Source: Winogradskyella forsetii (lineage in GTDB: Bacteria > Bacteroidota > Bacteroidia > Flavobacteriales > Flavobacteriaceae). Taken from it: DNA of 64,000 bases. Positions within the stretch are counted from its first letter, which is position 1. Each line of letters begins with the position of its first letter. The DNA is taken from positions 3,250,001 through 3,314,000 of the forward strand of contig NZ_CP053348.1 in NCBI RefSeq assembly GCF_013394595.1, read 5' to 3'. The position numbers and the translations under genes were made by a program. Shown here piece after piece: positions 49,769 to 58,453 of this stretch. Below the pieces are notes generated by a model. That model was not told the origin of the DNA. It did not search any database and was given only the letters and a program-made list of their open reading frames with translations.

Positions 49769-49814
49769 CACTTCGCCTGCCTGCCTGTTCGTAAGACCAG
49801 CGCTCAGTGTTACA
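49769..49814 (-). repeat. Dispersed ~46-bp repeat, copy B (inverted)
   Basis: On the minus strand this reads TGTAACACTGAGCGC ... ACGAACAGGCAGGCAG ... CGAAGTG and matches copy A at 46201-46249 in order and spacing. It lies between the TonB receptor and the HMA gene. Confidence 0.65.
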
Positions 49815-49892
49815 ATTTGGTTAATTTTATTAATTATTTTTTCAATTATAAAGAATGCTTCGTCATTCTTCCTCGCAATACCGTTCCAATTA

Positions 49893-52148
49893 TTATTTTA
49901 GTTTATATCGTAATCCTGCGTAATACATACTTCCAAAAATTGGGCCGTAGACAAAATTACTATCAAAATTTGAACCAAACGGGTTCTCTGCACTTACAAT
50001 TGGATTGCCTTGTCTTACGTTCGTCACGTTTTCTCCACCTAAATATACTTCAAATTTAGGAGAAAATACTTTCGTGACTTGTAAATTTAATGTCCCAACA
50101 GTTGGCGAATAGTCGTCTAACTGAAATTCTACAGGACTTAAATCCGTACTTGGAAAACGCTGCGAATCCAACCAATTGTAGGTCGCATCAAATTTCCATT
50201 GCGCACCGTTTTCTTTTTGATGCGTCTCATAAGAGGCATTGGCAAACAACCGATGTTTTGGAATTAAGGGCTTTTCTAATTTGCCAGAATTATAATCCGT
50301 TTTGATATCGTAATATTTATAAGCAGTTCTAATATCAAAATGCTCAAAGACATTATAATTAAATTCAAATTGAAAACTATACGCATAACTATCACCTTCT
50401 AAATTATAAAAATTGATTTCATAAGGATTTTCCCAATCGACAACCACTTGATTTTGAAAATCGGTTCTATAAAAATCAAAAGTGATGTCTGCTTTTCTCT
50501 CGAATAAATTGAAGCCTTGCAAATAACTGATGCCATAATTCCAAGCAATTTCAGGATCTAAACCATAAATCTTCCCACCTGAATTCAAAATATTGATTTG
50601 TCTAGAACTCGCAAACATATTTTGATTTTCTGCAAAAATATTGGCACTTCGTTTCCCGCGACCGACAGAAAACCGCCACGCAGATTTCCCCCAAGGCGTA
50701 TAACGTACATGCAAACGTGGCGTTACAAAAAATCCAAGTCTGTTATGCTGATCGACGCGCACACCAGCTGTCATGGTCAATTTATCCAAATTATCGTAAG
50801 CATATTCAAAAAATCCTCCGACCGAATTTTCGGTACGTTCGTAAGTATCTGTATTTACCAACTCGTCATAATGATCGTAGGTAAAACTCAATCCTGTTTT
50901 TACTTTGTGTCGAGAATCTGAAATAATTGTGTTATACACCAAATTAGAATAAAAACTATTATGCTGAATATCATACAGGTTTAAACCAAAATAAGAATCT
51001 TGTTTATGATGACTAAAAGCGGTCTGAAATCCTAAACTTTGGTAGGGGATTTCAGGGTTGACATATCCGAGTTTCGTAGTCACTTCAAAACGTTCTGTAT
51101 TGATTTCGCTTCCCCACGTTTCGACTCCGCTCAACGACCCAGGATTTCTTGGGTCGAAATTGTCTGGGTTAAACGCCACTTGTCCTGCTTGTTTTTCGTC
51201 GTTGAGATATCTTAAATTAATAAAACTAACCACCCCTTTTTCTGGATTGGTATATTGCCAACGGTTCATAACGTTGATTTGATTGTATAATGGCATATCT
51301 AAAAATCCGTCGTCATTAACATCATGTTTTTGCTGATGCGTGTTGCCATGCAAGTACAAACCTGTACTCCATTTATCGGAAACTTTAGTGTTTAGATGTG
51401 TGTTCAGTTCTAAACGTTCACTAGATGCGCCATATAGATTTACGAATAAGCGATTGTCCGTGGAAGGTTTTACCAATTCTGCATTGATTTGGCCAGCAAT
51501 ACTCTCAAAACCATTGACCACACTTCCTGTGCCTTTAGTAATTTGAATACTTTCTACCCAAGTTCCAGGAATAAAACTGAGTCCATAAGCTTGAGATGCA
51601 CCACGAATTGCCGGAATATTTTCAGTCGTAATCAATATATAAGGCGAGTTTAAACCCAACATCTTTATCTGACGTGTTCCCGAAACCGCATCTGCGAAAT
51701 TAACATCGATAGACGGGTTAGTTTCAAAACTTTCGGAAAGGTTACAACAAGCCGCTTTCAACAATTCGTCACTACTTACAAAAAGTGTGTTGGTCGCTTT
51801 TAAATACGATTTTGAAGTGGCTTGATTTCTTGAATTTACGACCACAGCATCTAATTCATCACTAGCTTGCAGCACATGTTTTATATACGTGTTTTCGTTA
51901 ACTGTAATCGTATCCGTTTTAAAACCCACATAACTAATTACCAATTTATTATATGAGAATTTATAGGGCAGCGAAAATGTGCCATCATCTGCTGTGATGG
52001 CTCCAACTGAAGATCCTGACCAATACACATTTGCCCCAGGCAAAGGCATTTCTTTAGCACTACTCGCTTCTAAAACAATTCCTTCTAATTGCTCTTGCGA
52101 GAATAGGTATATAGGGCAAAGTACTATTAAGATTATGAACTTTCTCAT
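49893..52148 (-). CDS. TonB-dependent receptor, probable metal or metallophore importer
   Basis: 751 residues: signal peptide, carboxypeptidase-like beta domain (about 20-105), plug (about 115-235, with KGTGSVVNGFESIAG) and a beta barrel ending in YAGLRYKLK. The plug contains a Cys pair (KAACCNLSESFETN), as in receptors found beside HMA genes. Its ATG overlaps the stop of the HMA-MauE gene by 4 nt, so they are translationally coupled. Substrate inferred to be a metal such as copper; direct evidence is lacking. Confidence 0.85.
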   Translation of the reverse strand: MRKFIILIVLCPIYLFSQEQLEGIVLEASSAKEMPLPGANVYWSGSSVGAITADDGTFSLPYKFSYNKLVISYVGFKTDTITVNENTYIKHVLQASDELDAVVVNSRNQATSKSYLKATNTLFVSSDELLKAACCNLSESFETNPSIDVNFADAVSGTRQIKMLGLNSPYILITTENIPAIRGASQAYGLSFIPGTWVESIQITKGTGSVVNGFESIAGQINAELVKPSTDNRLFVNLYGASSERLELNTHLNTKVSDKWSTGLYLHGNTHQQKHDVNDDGFLDMPLYNQINVMNRWQYTNPEKGVVSFINLRYLNDEKQAGQVAFNPDNFDPRNPGSLSGVETWGSEINTERFEVTTKLGYVNPEIPYQSLGFQTAFSHHKQDSYFGLNLYDIQHNSFYSNLVYNTIISDSRHKVKTGLSFTYDHYDELVNTDTYERTENSVGGFFEYAYDNLDKLTMTAGVRVDQHNRLGFFVTPRLHVRYTPWGKSAWRFSVGRGKRSANIFAENQNMFASSRQINILNSGGKIYGLDPEIAWNYGISYLQGFNLFERKADITFDFYRTDFQNQVVVDWENPYEINFYNLEGDSYAYSFQFEFNYNVFEHFDIRTAYKYYDIKTDYNSGKLEKPLIPKHRLFANASYETHQKENGAQWKFDATYNWLDSQRFPSTDLSPVEFQLDDYSPTVGTLNLQVTKVFSPKFEVYLGGENVTNVRQGNPIVSAENPFGSNFDSNFVYGPIFGSMYYAGLRYKLK

Positions 52149-52879
52149 GCCGTAATGGTTTTAGACAACATTACAATAGCCATTACAAGCATAATGGAAT
52201 TTTCAATAAAAGTCGCTTTGGTCATTGGCAATTTTAAGGCTGTACCCAAACATGCACATTGAATGGTTGTTTTACTAAACAATGCTTTGGTTACTCCAAC
52301 AGTTGTAATCCCTAAAACAATAAGTGTTACAATTAGCGCAATATCAATTTGAAAGCGCATTAAAAACATTAAGCCCAAGGTTAGCTCAATAAAAGGATAG
52401 ATCCAACCATAAGCTGGAACTGCCTTTGCCAAAGGATCGTACATTCTAAAACTCTCTGGAAAGCCTTTTAAATCCAATAATTTGAAAAAACTAAAAACAA
52501 TGTAGAACAAGCCCATAAAATCGAGCATAAAGCTAGAGGAATCCCAAGGCCTATAATTCAATAATATGGAAGCTGTTATAATGTAACCAAAGATTAGAAA
52601 CAACGGAAACAGTTGTTTTAGCTCGCTCTTTTCTTCTTCTGTTTCAGTAGAAACCGAATTAAATACGTTGGTCTCCTTTTTTACTGAAAGTCTATATTTA
52701 TCGGATAATGCATTTTGAAGCGTGTCCACTTCTACATGGGTTTTCATTTTTATAGTGGCTGTTTTACTTTCTAAATCAACAGAAACATTATCAACATTTG
52801 GTAATGCCGAAAGTGATTCTTCAACCGAAGCTTTACAATTGTTACAGGTCATACCTGAAACGTTATAGGTGTGTGTCAT
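52145..52879 (-). CDS. HMA domain fused to MauE/DoxX-like membrane domain
   Basis: 244 residues. The N-terminal HMA domain (about 1-70) has the metal site GMTCNNC. A linker leads to a four-helix membrane domain (about 90-240) with FKLLDLKGFPESFRMYDP and IQCACLGT, features of MauE/DoxX-type redox membrane proteins. It could bind a metal on the cytosolic or periplasmic side and couple it to membrane thiol chemistry (inference). Second gene of the cluster, before the TonB receptor. Confidence 0.82.
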   Translation of the reverse strand: MTHTYNVSGMTCNNCKASVEESLSALPNVDNVSVDLESKTATIKMKTHVEVDTLQNALSDKYRLSVKKETNVFNSVSTETEEEKSELKQLFPLFLIFGYIITASILLNYRPWDSSSFMLDFMGLFYIVFSFFKLLDLKGFPESFRMYDPLAKAVPAYGWIYPFIELTLGLMFLMRFQIDIALIVTLIVLGITTVGVTKALFSKTTIQCACLGTALKLPMTKATFIENSIMLVMAIVMLSKTITA

Positions 52880-52955
52880 TTTAAATTTAAATTTGAAATA
52901 TTAATAATTGGCATCAAAAATTGTGATGCTTAAAATCATAAAACTTCAAATAAAA

Positions 52956-53369
52956 TCAAATAAGGTAAGTTTCATCCAAAACCTGAAGGTCCTTGATGAG
53001 TATTGGCGGTGAATAATCCTTGTGCGGAACAACCGAGTTCGGTAAGTCCTCAAAAAGATTAATATAGGTATAACTGTAAGCAAATAGTAGGTGTTGCTGA
53101 ATAACATCCAAGTCTTCAAACGAATTGACGGTCATGTCAGACAAGCCTTCAATAATATCAATTTCATCTTTACAACAGCTCTTTTTCAGAAGGCTTACAT
53201 TGTCTATTTCAGAGATATCATCGGAACACTTTTCACTTTTAGAAAATATAGCTACATCGATCAATGTATCGCCACAAAAATGTTTCTCAATCGTTAATGA
53301 CAACGTTGAAAACAATACCAAAAAAGATAGTGCTATGGAAAAGACTTTATGTGCGTTTGAAACTTTCAC
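52956..53369 (-). CDS. HYC_CC_PP family secreted protein
   Basis: 137 residues beginning at GTG 53369, since no ATG precedes the signal peptide (about 1-25). The diagnostic features are HFCGD after the signal peptide, KSCCKDE in the middle and PP near the C-terminus (YSPPILI), so it belongs to the small HYC_CC_PP family of Bacteroidota. Members usually lie beside HMA and TonB genes, as here, suggesting periplasmic metal binding. First gene of the metal cluster. Confidence 0.78.
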   Translation of the reverse strand: MKVSNAHKVFSIALSFLVLFSTLSLTIEKHFCGDTLIDVAIFSKSEKCSDDISEIDNVSLLKKSCCKDEIDIIEGLSDMTVNSFEDLDVIQQHLLFAYSYTYINLFEDLPNSVVPHKDYSPPILIKDLQVLDETYLI

Positions 53370-53383
53370 GGTGCAAAGTTACG

Positions 53384-53391
53384 AAATTCTA
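53384..53391 (-). promoter_or_regulatory. -7 element of the metal cluster
   Basis: TAACTTTG on the minus strand is a perfect TAnnTTTG, only 14 nt from the GTG start, so the leader would be about 10 nt. No TTG at -33 was found in the expected interval. No Fur- or CsoR-type palindrome was recognised. Confidence 0.55.
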
Positions 53392-53420
53392 ACTTTACTG
53401 ATTATTGAATTTTGAAACTA

Positions 53421-53849
53421 TTAACGATTCAGTTTATGGTAATAAAACGCTGGCAAAAGCAATATTAATCCAATAGGCTGGATTAAAAACCGTCTCACAT
53501 TAAAAAACATATAATAATCTTCCTGCCTTGGATTGATTACAAAATATAAAAATGGAATCATCAGTAGAATATAAGCAGTAACATAGATAATGGTAGAAAA
53601 TTTAATAATATTCTTGTCGTTAAAAATAAGATATAATATGCCTAAGGAAATCGTTGAATTCAAAACAAACCTTAAGGTAGTATTGAGAACTAGCTTTGCT
53701 ATTTCCCGTCTCGGACTATCCATGTATAAATAATCATTTTCGAAAAACTTAAGGTAGGGATCGTAGAACAGTTCATCCTCAAAACCTCTAATGGCTACCA
53801 AAAGTAGAAACAAAAAAACGACGCATATGTATCTGGTTAGTTTAGTCAT
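53421..53849 (-). CDS. Exosortase F system-associated membrane protein
   Basis: 142 residues with an N-terminal helix and three further transmembrane segments (about 55-75, 85-105, 120-138). The stretch RGFEDELFYDPYLKFF is characteristic of the XrtF partner of Flavobacteria. Its ATG lies inside the end of the xrtF gene (8-nt overlap), so the two are coupled. Its job with XrtF is not known in detail. Confidence 0.82.
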   Translation of the reverse strand: MTKLTRYICVVFLFLLLVAIRGFEDELFYDPYLKFFENDYLYMDSPRREIAKLVLNTTLRFVLNSTISLGILYLIFNDKNIIKFSTIIYVTAYILLMIPFLYFVINPRQEDYYMFFNVRRFLIQPIGLILLLPAFYYHKLNR

Positions 53850-54393
53850 TAGGCTTTATAGTTTTAGAAAACCGATTGACCCAGACCATCCAAAGTAAAA
53901 AAACCACACCATAAATGAGCATCGGGAAAATCACGGTATGCATAATTTCCTGTCGCCAAGGATAATGGTATAATCCAACAGAAAGAATAACAATTCTAAT
54001 CAGATTAAAAGCATAAATAAGGATGCTGCCAGCAAAACAGTAAAAAAGTGTTGACTTCCATTTGCCAGCAAATGCAACGATAAATGAGACAAATAAAATG
54101 ATAATACTAATAGCATTGCAGCCTTCAATAACACGAGCTACATATTTTCCGTTTATCACGATTTTCATGGAAGGTTCATTGGGATGCGGCAACACCTTAG
54201 TGTCATAACCAAAACCATTTAATAACGCCTTGGTTTGCTCGGCCACTAAATTGGTTAAGTAATCTGGATAATATTCAGAACCATCAGAACTATTCAAATA
54301 GAAATTGTAAGCAATGGTCAACGCAGCATATACAGCCAGAAATGTAACTATAAAACGAATTACGGATTTGTATTTTACTAATAGTGCTCTCAA
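53842..54393 (-). CDS. xrtF: Exosortase family protein XrtF
   Basis: 183 residues with about five transmembrane helices. The three catalytic residues of exosortases are visible: Cys in IEGCNAIS, Arg in FNLIRIVILS and His in MHTVIFPM. It should cut and anchor C-terminally tagged surface proteins. A stop codon upstream leaves TTG 54393 as the likely start. No target with a clear sorting tag was seen in this window. Confidence 0.87.
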   Translation of the reverse strand: MRALLVKYKSVIRFIVTFLAVYAALTIAYNFYLNSSDGSEYYPDYLTNLVAEQTKALLNGFGYDTKVLPHPNEPSMKIVINGKYVARVIEGCNAISIIILFVSFIVAFAGKWKSTLFYCFAGSILIYAFNLIRIVILSVGLYHYPWRQEIMHTVIFPMLIYGVVFLLWMVWVNRFSKTIKPND

Positions 54394-54485
54394 GCCATCT
54401 GGAAACTAAGTTGGTGTTAAATTTATAAAAACAGTAATTCAAAATAGCGCATTTTAAATACTTTTACCAAAACTTATTTACACTT

Positions 54486-54944
54486 ATGACATTTCAAGAC
54501 TTAAAACCCAAAATAAAATCCATCATATCGAATGATAATCTTACTGTTGACGAACGATTGCTTAAAATTTGCGACACTCTTGAAAGGACTATAGCGTATT
54601 ACAATTGGGTTGGTTTTTATTTTAAAAACGGCGATAAAAATGAATTGAAACTAGGCCCTTACGTTGGTGAGCCAACCGACCATACTATAATCCCTTTTGG
54701 AAAAGGTATTTGTGGACAAGTAGCCCTTAGCAATCAAAATTTCGTAGTTCCCGATGTGACCGCCCAAGATAATTATATTGCTTGCAGCATTACCGTAAAG
54801 GCAGAAATTGTGGTTCCTATTTTTGTTAATGGGGAAAACATTGGGCAGATTGATATTGATTCCAATACGCCTAATCCTTTTACAGCGGACGATGAACGGT
54901 TTTTGGAGTTTGTTTGTACTCAAGTCGCTTCGCTTCTTTCGTAA
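54486..54944 (+). CDS. GAF-domain protein, free methionine-(R)-sulfoxide reductase type
   Basis: 152 residues, a single GAF domain. YNWVGFYF, GKGICGQVA, YIACSITVKAEIVVPI and GQIDIDS match fRMsr. The catalytic Cys (IAC) and one resolving Cys (GICG) are present. The third Cys of the E. coli protein (before the conserved IxxPxG) is replaced here by His, so the recycling chemistry may rely on only two Cys. Cytosolic repair of free Met-R-sulfoxide. Confidence 0.8.
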   Translation: MTFQDLKPKIKSIISNDNLTVDERLLKICDTLERTIAYYNWVGFYFKNGDKNELKLGPYVGEPTDHTIIPFGKGICGQVALSNQNFVVPDVTAQDNYIACSITVKAEIVVPIFVNGENIGQIDIDSNTPNPFTADDERFLEFVCTQVASLLS

Positions 54945-55049
54945 ATTCCAATAATAAAACTCCAAATTACAATAATTAAAATTTCAAGTAGGTTCGATGA
55001 AAATTTTTTCTTTTGAAACCCTCACTGGTTTATATTTTAAGCTATAGCA

Positions 55050-55090
55050 AAAAGTTCCAAAATGACCAATAAAGGTCAAATGGAACTTTT
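55050..55090 (+). terminator. Nested hairpin terminator after the GAF gene
   Basis: AAAAGTTCCA (55050-55059) pairs with TGGAACTTTT (55081-55090), and inside it TGACC pairs with GGTCA. The stem ends in four T and can act in both directions, between convergent genes. Confidence 0.6.
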
Positions 55091-55092
55091 CT

Positions 55093-55121
55093 ACTTCAGA
55101 CTTCTTACTTTATACTTTTCA
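55093..55121. repeat. ACTTNNN heptamer array
   Basis: Four consecutive 7-bp units in phase: ACTTCAG, ACTTCTT, ACTTTAT, ACTTTTC. It lies just after the terminator in the gap between the convergent GAF and SDR genes, the same setting as the arrays near 29.2 kb. Confidence 0.6.
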
Positions 55122-55192
55122 CTAAAAACAGCTAGCTCTTAGGCAGGGAAAAGGAGTTTATTACAAGCATTTCAAATTAGACATGGTATTAC

Positions 55193-55918
55193 TTACTTAC
55201 TCGGAGGCGTCGTTGGTCGCACTTCAATTTTACTTGGTAAGGTTCTTGGATTCATTTTTAATAAGTCGACCACCAATTCGCCAATATCTTCAATCTGAAT
55301 CTTCCATGCGCCTTTTTCATTGGGTTCGTTGCCATTGAAATGGGTGGAAACGGAACCAGGCATAATAGTGCTCACTTTTACACCGTATTGTCTTAAATCT
55401 AACATCACGGCTTGAGTAAAACCGGTAACCCCAAATTTACTCGCATTGTAGGCGGAACCTCCTGCGAAAAAGTTGGTGCCAGCTAAACTCGAAATGGTAA
55501 TATAATAGCCTTTTGATATTTTGAGTGCGTCAACACTTGCTTTAATGGAATTAAAAACTCCTGTGAGATTGGTATCAATAACATCATTCCACTGGTCTTC
55601 GGTCAGATCTTCAATACTTGCAAAATGTCCCAAACCTGCATTGGCAATGACAATATCCAATTTCCCAAAAGTACTTATGGCTTGGTTTACAGCTTCTTTC
55701 TGACTACTCAACTGTCTTACATCAGCCTTTACACCAATCACTGAGCCAGTTGTATTGGTTTTGGATGCTAGTGATTTTGCCGCTTCATTGGCCGCATTTA
55801 AATCACGACTGGTTATAACCACTTTTAGACCTTGACTAAGCAATGCCTCTGCCACACCATAACCAATACCTTTTGTTCCTCCTGTTATTAATGCTACTTT
55901 TCCTTTTAAATCTTCCAT
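55193..55918 (-). CDS. Short-chain dehydrogenase/reductase
   Basis: 241 residues from ATG 55918 (MEDLKGKVALITGG); the open frame reaches 55957, but the short start sits correctly behind the -7 element. Motifs: TGGTKGIG, NAG (IANAGLG), catalytic Ser in TISSL and YNASK. TSRD after beta-2 suggests NADP. Generic 3-oxoacyl-ACP-reductase-like SDR; substrate unknown. Monocistronic. Confidence 0.85.
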   Translation of the reverse strand: MEDLKGKVALITGGTKGIGYGVAEALLSQGLKVVITSRDLNAANEAAKSLASKTNTTGSVIGVKADVRQLSSQKEAVNQAISTFGKLDIVIANAGLGHFASIEDLTEDQWNDVIDTNLTGVFNSIKASVDALKISKGYYITISSLAGTNFFAGGSAYNASKFGVTGFTQAVMLDLRQYGVKVSTIMPGSVSTHFNGNEPNEKGAWKIQIEDIGELVVDLLKMNPRTLPSKIEVRPTTPPSK

Positions 55919-55941
55919 GTTCTTCTTTTTTTGGTTCTTAT

Positions 55942-55949
55942 CAAATTTA
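55942..55949 (-). promoter_or_regulatory. -7 element of the SDR gene
   Basis: TAAATTTG on the minus strand is a perfect TAnnTTTG, 23 nt upstream of the ATG at 55918. No TTG at -33 was seen. Confidence 0.5.
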
Positions 55950-55999
55950 CAAAACATGAACTGAAAGTGGCATTTTAAACTGTTATGAAAATTATAAAA

Positions 56000-56527
56000 T
56001 TAGTCCGTATTATTTGGTGGATAACCTTCAAAAATCTTCTCTACCAATTTCTCGAGTGTAGCTTCTCGCTTTTCTGGCGACGCATTATGCCTATAGGTAC
56101 TTTCACTAACAGCTAGCCAAAACAATCTCTCATTTTGTTGCTTATCTACAAAATCAATGACAATTTCCCTGGTGCTTTTGTTTGTTCCTATGGGCACACC
56201 AACAGAGACACCTCCAAAGCCTCCGCCACTTCCTCCACCAACTCCAACACCTACATTAGGATTATTTCTATTCATTAGCTTTTCACTTTGAATATCGATG
56301 TAGAAATCCGGATTGTCAGATTTTGTAAGTCCCATTTTAGAAAGTTTAGCGTCAATAGCACTTATTAAACGTAGGCTATCAAACTGGCTCAAACCCGTTT
56401 TCATATCGTCAAAATAATTATAGCTTTTGTAATTGCTAAAATCCGTTGATTTTTCGTAATCGTAGTTGACTATTGTGCCGCAAGAAGTCATTAAAAACGC
56501 AACAAATAGAAATTTTAAATTTTTCAT
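56000..56527 (-). CDS. DUF4136 lipoprotein
   Basis: 175 residues with lipobox MTSC (Cys16). DYEKSTDFSNYKSYNYF and a mid-region Gly-rich insert (GVGVGGGSGGGFGG) before REIVIDFVDKQQNERLFW match DUF4136 proteins. Function unknown. Probably anchored to the periplasmic side of the outer membrane, since no acidic export signal follows the Cys. Confidence 0.85.
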   Translation of the reverse strand: MKNLKFLFVAFLMTSCGTIVNYDYEKSTDFSNYKSYNYFDDMKTGLSQFDSLRLISAIDAKLSKMGLTKSDNPDFYIDIQSEKLMNRNNPNVGVGVGGGSGGGFGGVSVGVPIGTNKSTREIVIDFVDKQQNERLFWLAVSESTYRHNASPEKREATLEKLVEKIFEGYPPNNTD

Positions 56528-56577
56528 CTTTTTATTTTAAAGGTATAAAAAAATTAAAACCTAAAAGTGTATTTTAA

Positions 56578-57291
56578 CTATTCCTCTTCCTCATTAGGCT
56601 CTACAGCCTTCGTCAAAGATGACGAAATAATACCTGTTGGAATAGCTACGACACCCAAACCTATCAATAACATAAAGAAAGTAAATACACGACCTCCAAC
56701 CGTAATCGGATACACATCGCCATAACCAACCGTTGTTAAAGTAACTATAGACCACCAAAGGCTAGAAAATATAGAAGAAAAATGTTCTGGTTGTGCGTCG
56801 TTTTCAAAATAATAAATACCAACTGCAGTAAAATAAATGAGCATTATAGTTATAATCATAAATAAGATAATCTGCTCCTTTGCCATTATCATAGCATTCG
56901 CAAAATGGCGCATCGCTTTATTATAACGAACTAACTTGAATAGTCTAAACAAGCGGAACATTCTAAGTAAACGTAACGACCGTAGATCAATACCAAATGA
57001 TAAATAAAAAGGAAGAATTGCCAGAAAATCTACGATGCCGAAAAAACTAAAAATGAATTTCGGTTTGTTATCTGCCACATAGATTCGGGCTAAATATTCA
57101 AAGGTGAAAATGACCACACAAAAGGCTTCAATAGCATTTAAAACCACCCTTGTTTTGGGTTTCAAATCTGGTAAGGTTTCAATGGAAAAGGTAATGACCG
57201 AAAAAACAATGAGAAACTGAATAAAATAAGCGAAACGCCTGCTTTGCCTATTATCGTTGAGCTCTACGAGGTTTTTTAGGTATGCTTTCAT
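56578..57291 (-). CDS. Voltage-gated-type potassium channel subunit
   Basis: 237 residues, six transmembrane helices. S4 has Arg at every third position (SLRLLRMFRLFRLFKLVR). The pore loop carries the K+ filter TVGYGD (residues 187-192), and S6 follows. A short soluble tail contains no RCK or cyclic-nucleotide domain. A tetrameric K+ channel in the inner membrane; voltage dependence is inferred from S4. It lies 15 nt downstream of obg's end on the same strand. Confidence 0.92.
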   Translation of the reverse strand: MKAYLKNLVELNDNRQSRRFAYFIQFLIVFSVITFSIETLPDLKPKTRVVLNAIEAFCVVIFTFEYLARIYVADNKPKFIFSFFGIVDFLAILPFYLSFGIDLRSLRLLRMFRLFRLFKLVRYNKAMRHFANAMIMAKEQIILFMIITIMLIYFTAVGIYYFENDAQPEHFSSIFSSLWWSIVTLTTVGYGDVYPITVGGRVFTFFMLLIGLGVVAIPTGIISSSLTKAVEPNEEEE

Positions 57292-57306
57292 ATTAAGGAT
57301 GAAAGA

Positions 57307-58305
57307 TTAATCATTCAACAACTTCCATAGTTTATCCTTCAATTCTGTCAGTCCTTGTTGTGCCACAGATGAAATAAACATGTAATCCGCTTTTAAATCT
57401 TTGTCTAAAATTGTGGATATTTCAGATTTTAACTCTTCATCCAACATATCGGATTTTGAAATACAGACGAGTCTTTCCTTATCCAACATTTCAGGATTGT
57501 AGCGTCTTAATTCGTCTTCTAAAATTTCGTATTGTTCAACAATATCCTTAGCATCTGCCGGAATCAAAAATAAGAGAATTGAATTCCGTTCAATATGCCT
57601 TAAAAAGTAGTAGCCTAAACCTTTGCCTTCGGCTGCCCCTTCAATAATACCGGGAATATCTGCCATAACGAACGATTGGAAATCGCGATATTCAACAATA
57701 CCTAAATTCGGCTTTAACGTGGTAAATTCATAATCGGCAATTTTAGGTTTTGCAGACGTCAAAACAGATAATAACGTCGATTTTCCCGCATTAGGAAATC
57801 CAACCAACCCCACATCTGCCAATACTTTAAGCTCTAAAGTAATATCCAATTCTTCATGTGGAATACCAGGCTGCGCATAACGTGGCGTTTGGTTCACTGA
57901 ACTTTTAAAATGCCAGTTACCTCGTCCGCCCATGCCACCTTCGACCACAATCTTTTCTTCGCCATCTTCTGTAATTTCAAAGAGGATATCATTGGTTTCA
58001 GAATCTCGAACTACAGTTCCTAATGGGACATCAACATACATATCTTCACCATCAGCTCCTGTACTTCTACCTGAGCTACCATGTTCTCCATGACCAGCTC
58101 TAACATGACGTTTAAACTTTAAGTGAATCAGTGTCCAAAGGTTAGAATTTCCACGAAGAATGACATGGCCACCACGACCACCATCGCCTCCATCTGGTCC
58201 GCCTTTAGCAATATATTTTTCACGATGTAAATGCGAAGAGCCTTTACCTCCATTTCCGGATGTCACGTGCATTTTTACGTAGTCTACAAAATTTCCTTCA
58301 GTCAT
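57307..58305 (-). CDS. obg: GTPase Obg
   Basis: 332 residues. The Gly-rich N-terminal Obg fold ([18 protein letters not shown]) is followed by the GTPase domain with [18 protein letters not shown] and ISKSD. The optional C-terminal OCT domain is absent, as usual in Bacteroidota. Essential for 50S ribosome maturation and stress control. Preceded by a weak leader hairpin. Confidence 0.97.
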   Translation of the reverse strand: MTEGNFVDYVKMHVTSGNGGKGSSHLHREKYIAKGGPDGGDGGRGGHVILRGNSNLWTLIHLKFKRHVRAGHGEHGSSGRSTGADGEDMYVDVPLGTVVRDSETNDILFEITEDGEEKIVVEGGMGGRGNWHFKSSVNQTPRYAQPGIPHEELDITLELKVLADVGLVGFPNAGKSTLLSVLTSAKPKIADYEFTTLKPNLGIVEYRDFQSFVMADIPGIIEGAAEGKGLGYYFLRHIERNSILLFLIPADAKDIVEQYEILEDELRRYNPEMLDKERLVCISKSDMLDEELKSEISTILDKDLKADYMFISSVAQQGLTELKDKLWKLLND

Positions 58306-58311
58306 GTTTAC

Positions 58312-58329
58312 TTCCTATTAAAACAGGAA
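58312..58329 (-). other. Leader hairpin before obg
   Basis: On the minus strand TTCCTG...TAGGAA form a 6-bp stem with one G-T around TTTTAA, ending 6 nt before the obg ATG. It resembles the TCCC...GGGA hairpins of miaB, groEL and purK in place and size, with T-A replacing one C-G pair. Confidence 0.45.
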
Positions 58330-58453
58330 TTCTTTTAATTAAAATTCTAAGTTTAAAAGTTTATGTGTTTAATTGTTTATGAGTTAAGTGATTTATTTTT
58401 CAAATGAACGTCGATTCATATCTGTTTAGTTTCAATTAAACCCTTAAACTATT

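Noticed and set aside
49553-50059. 168-codon plus-strand open frame crossing the HMA and TonB genes
   Set aside because: It spans two real minus-strand genes and the repeat between them, with no domain.
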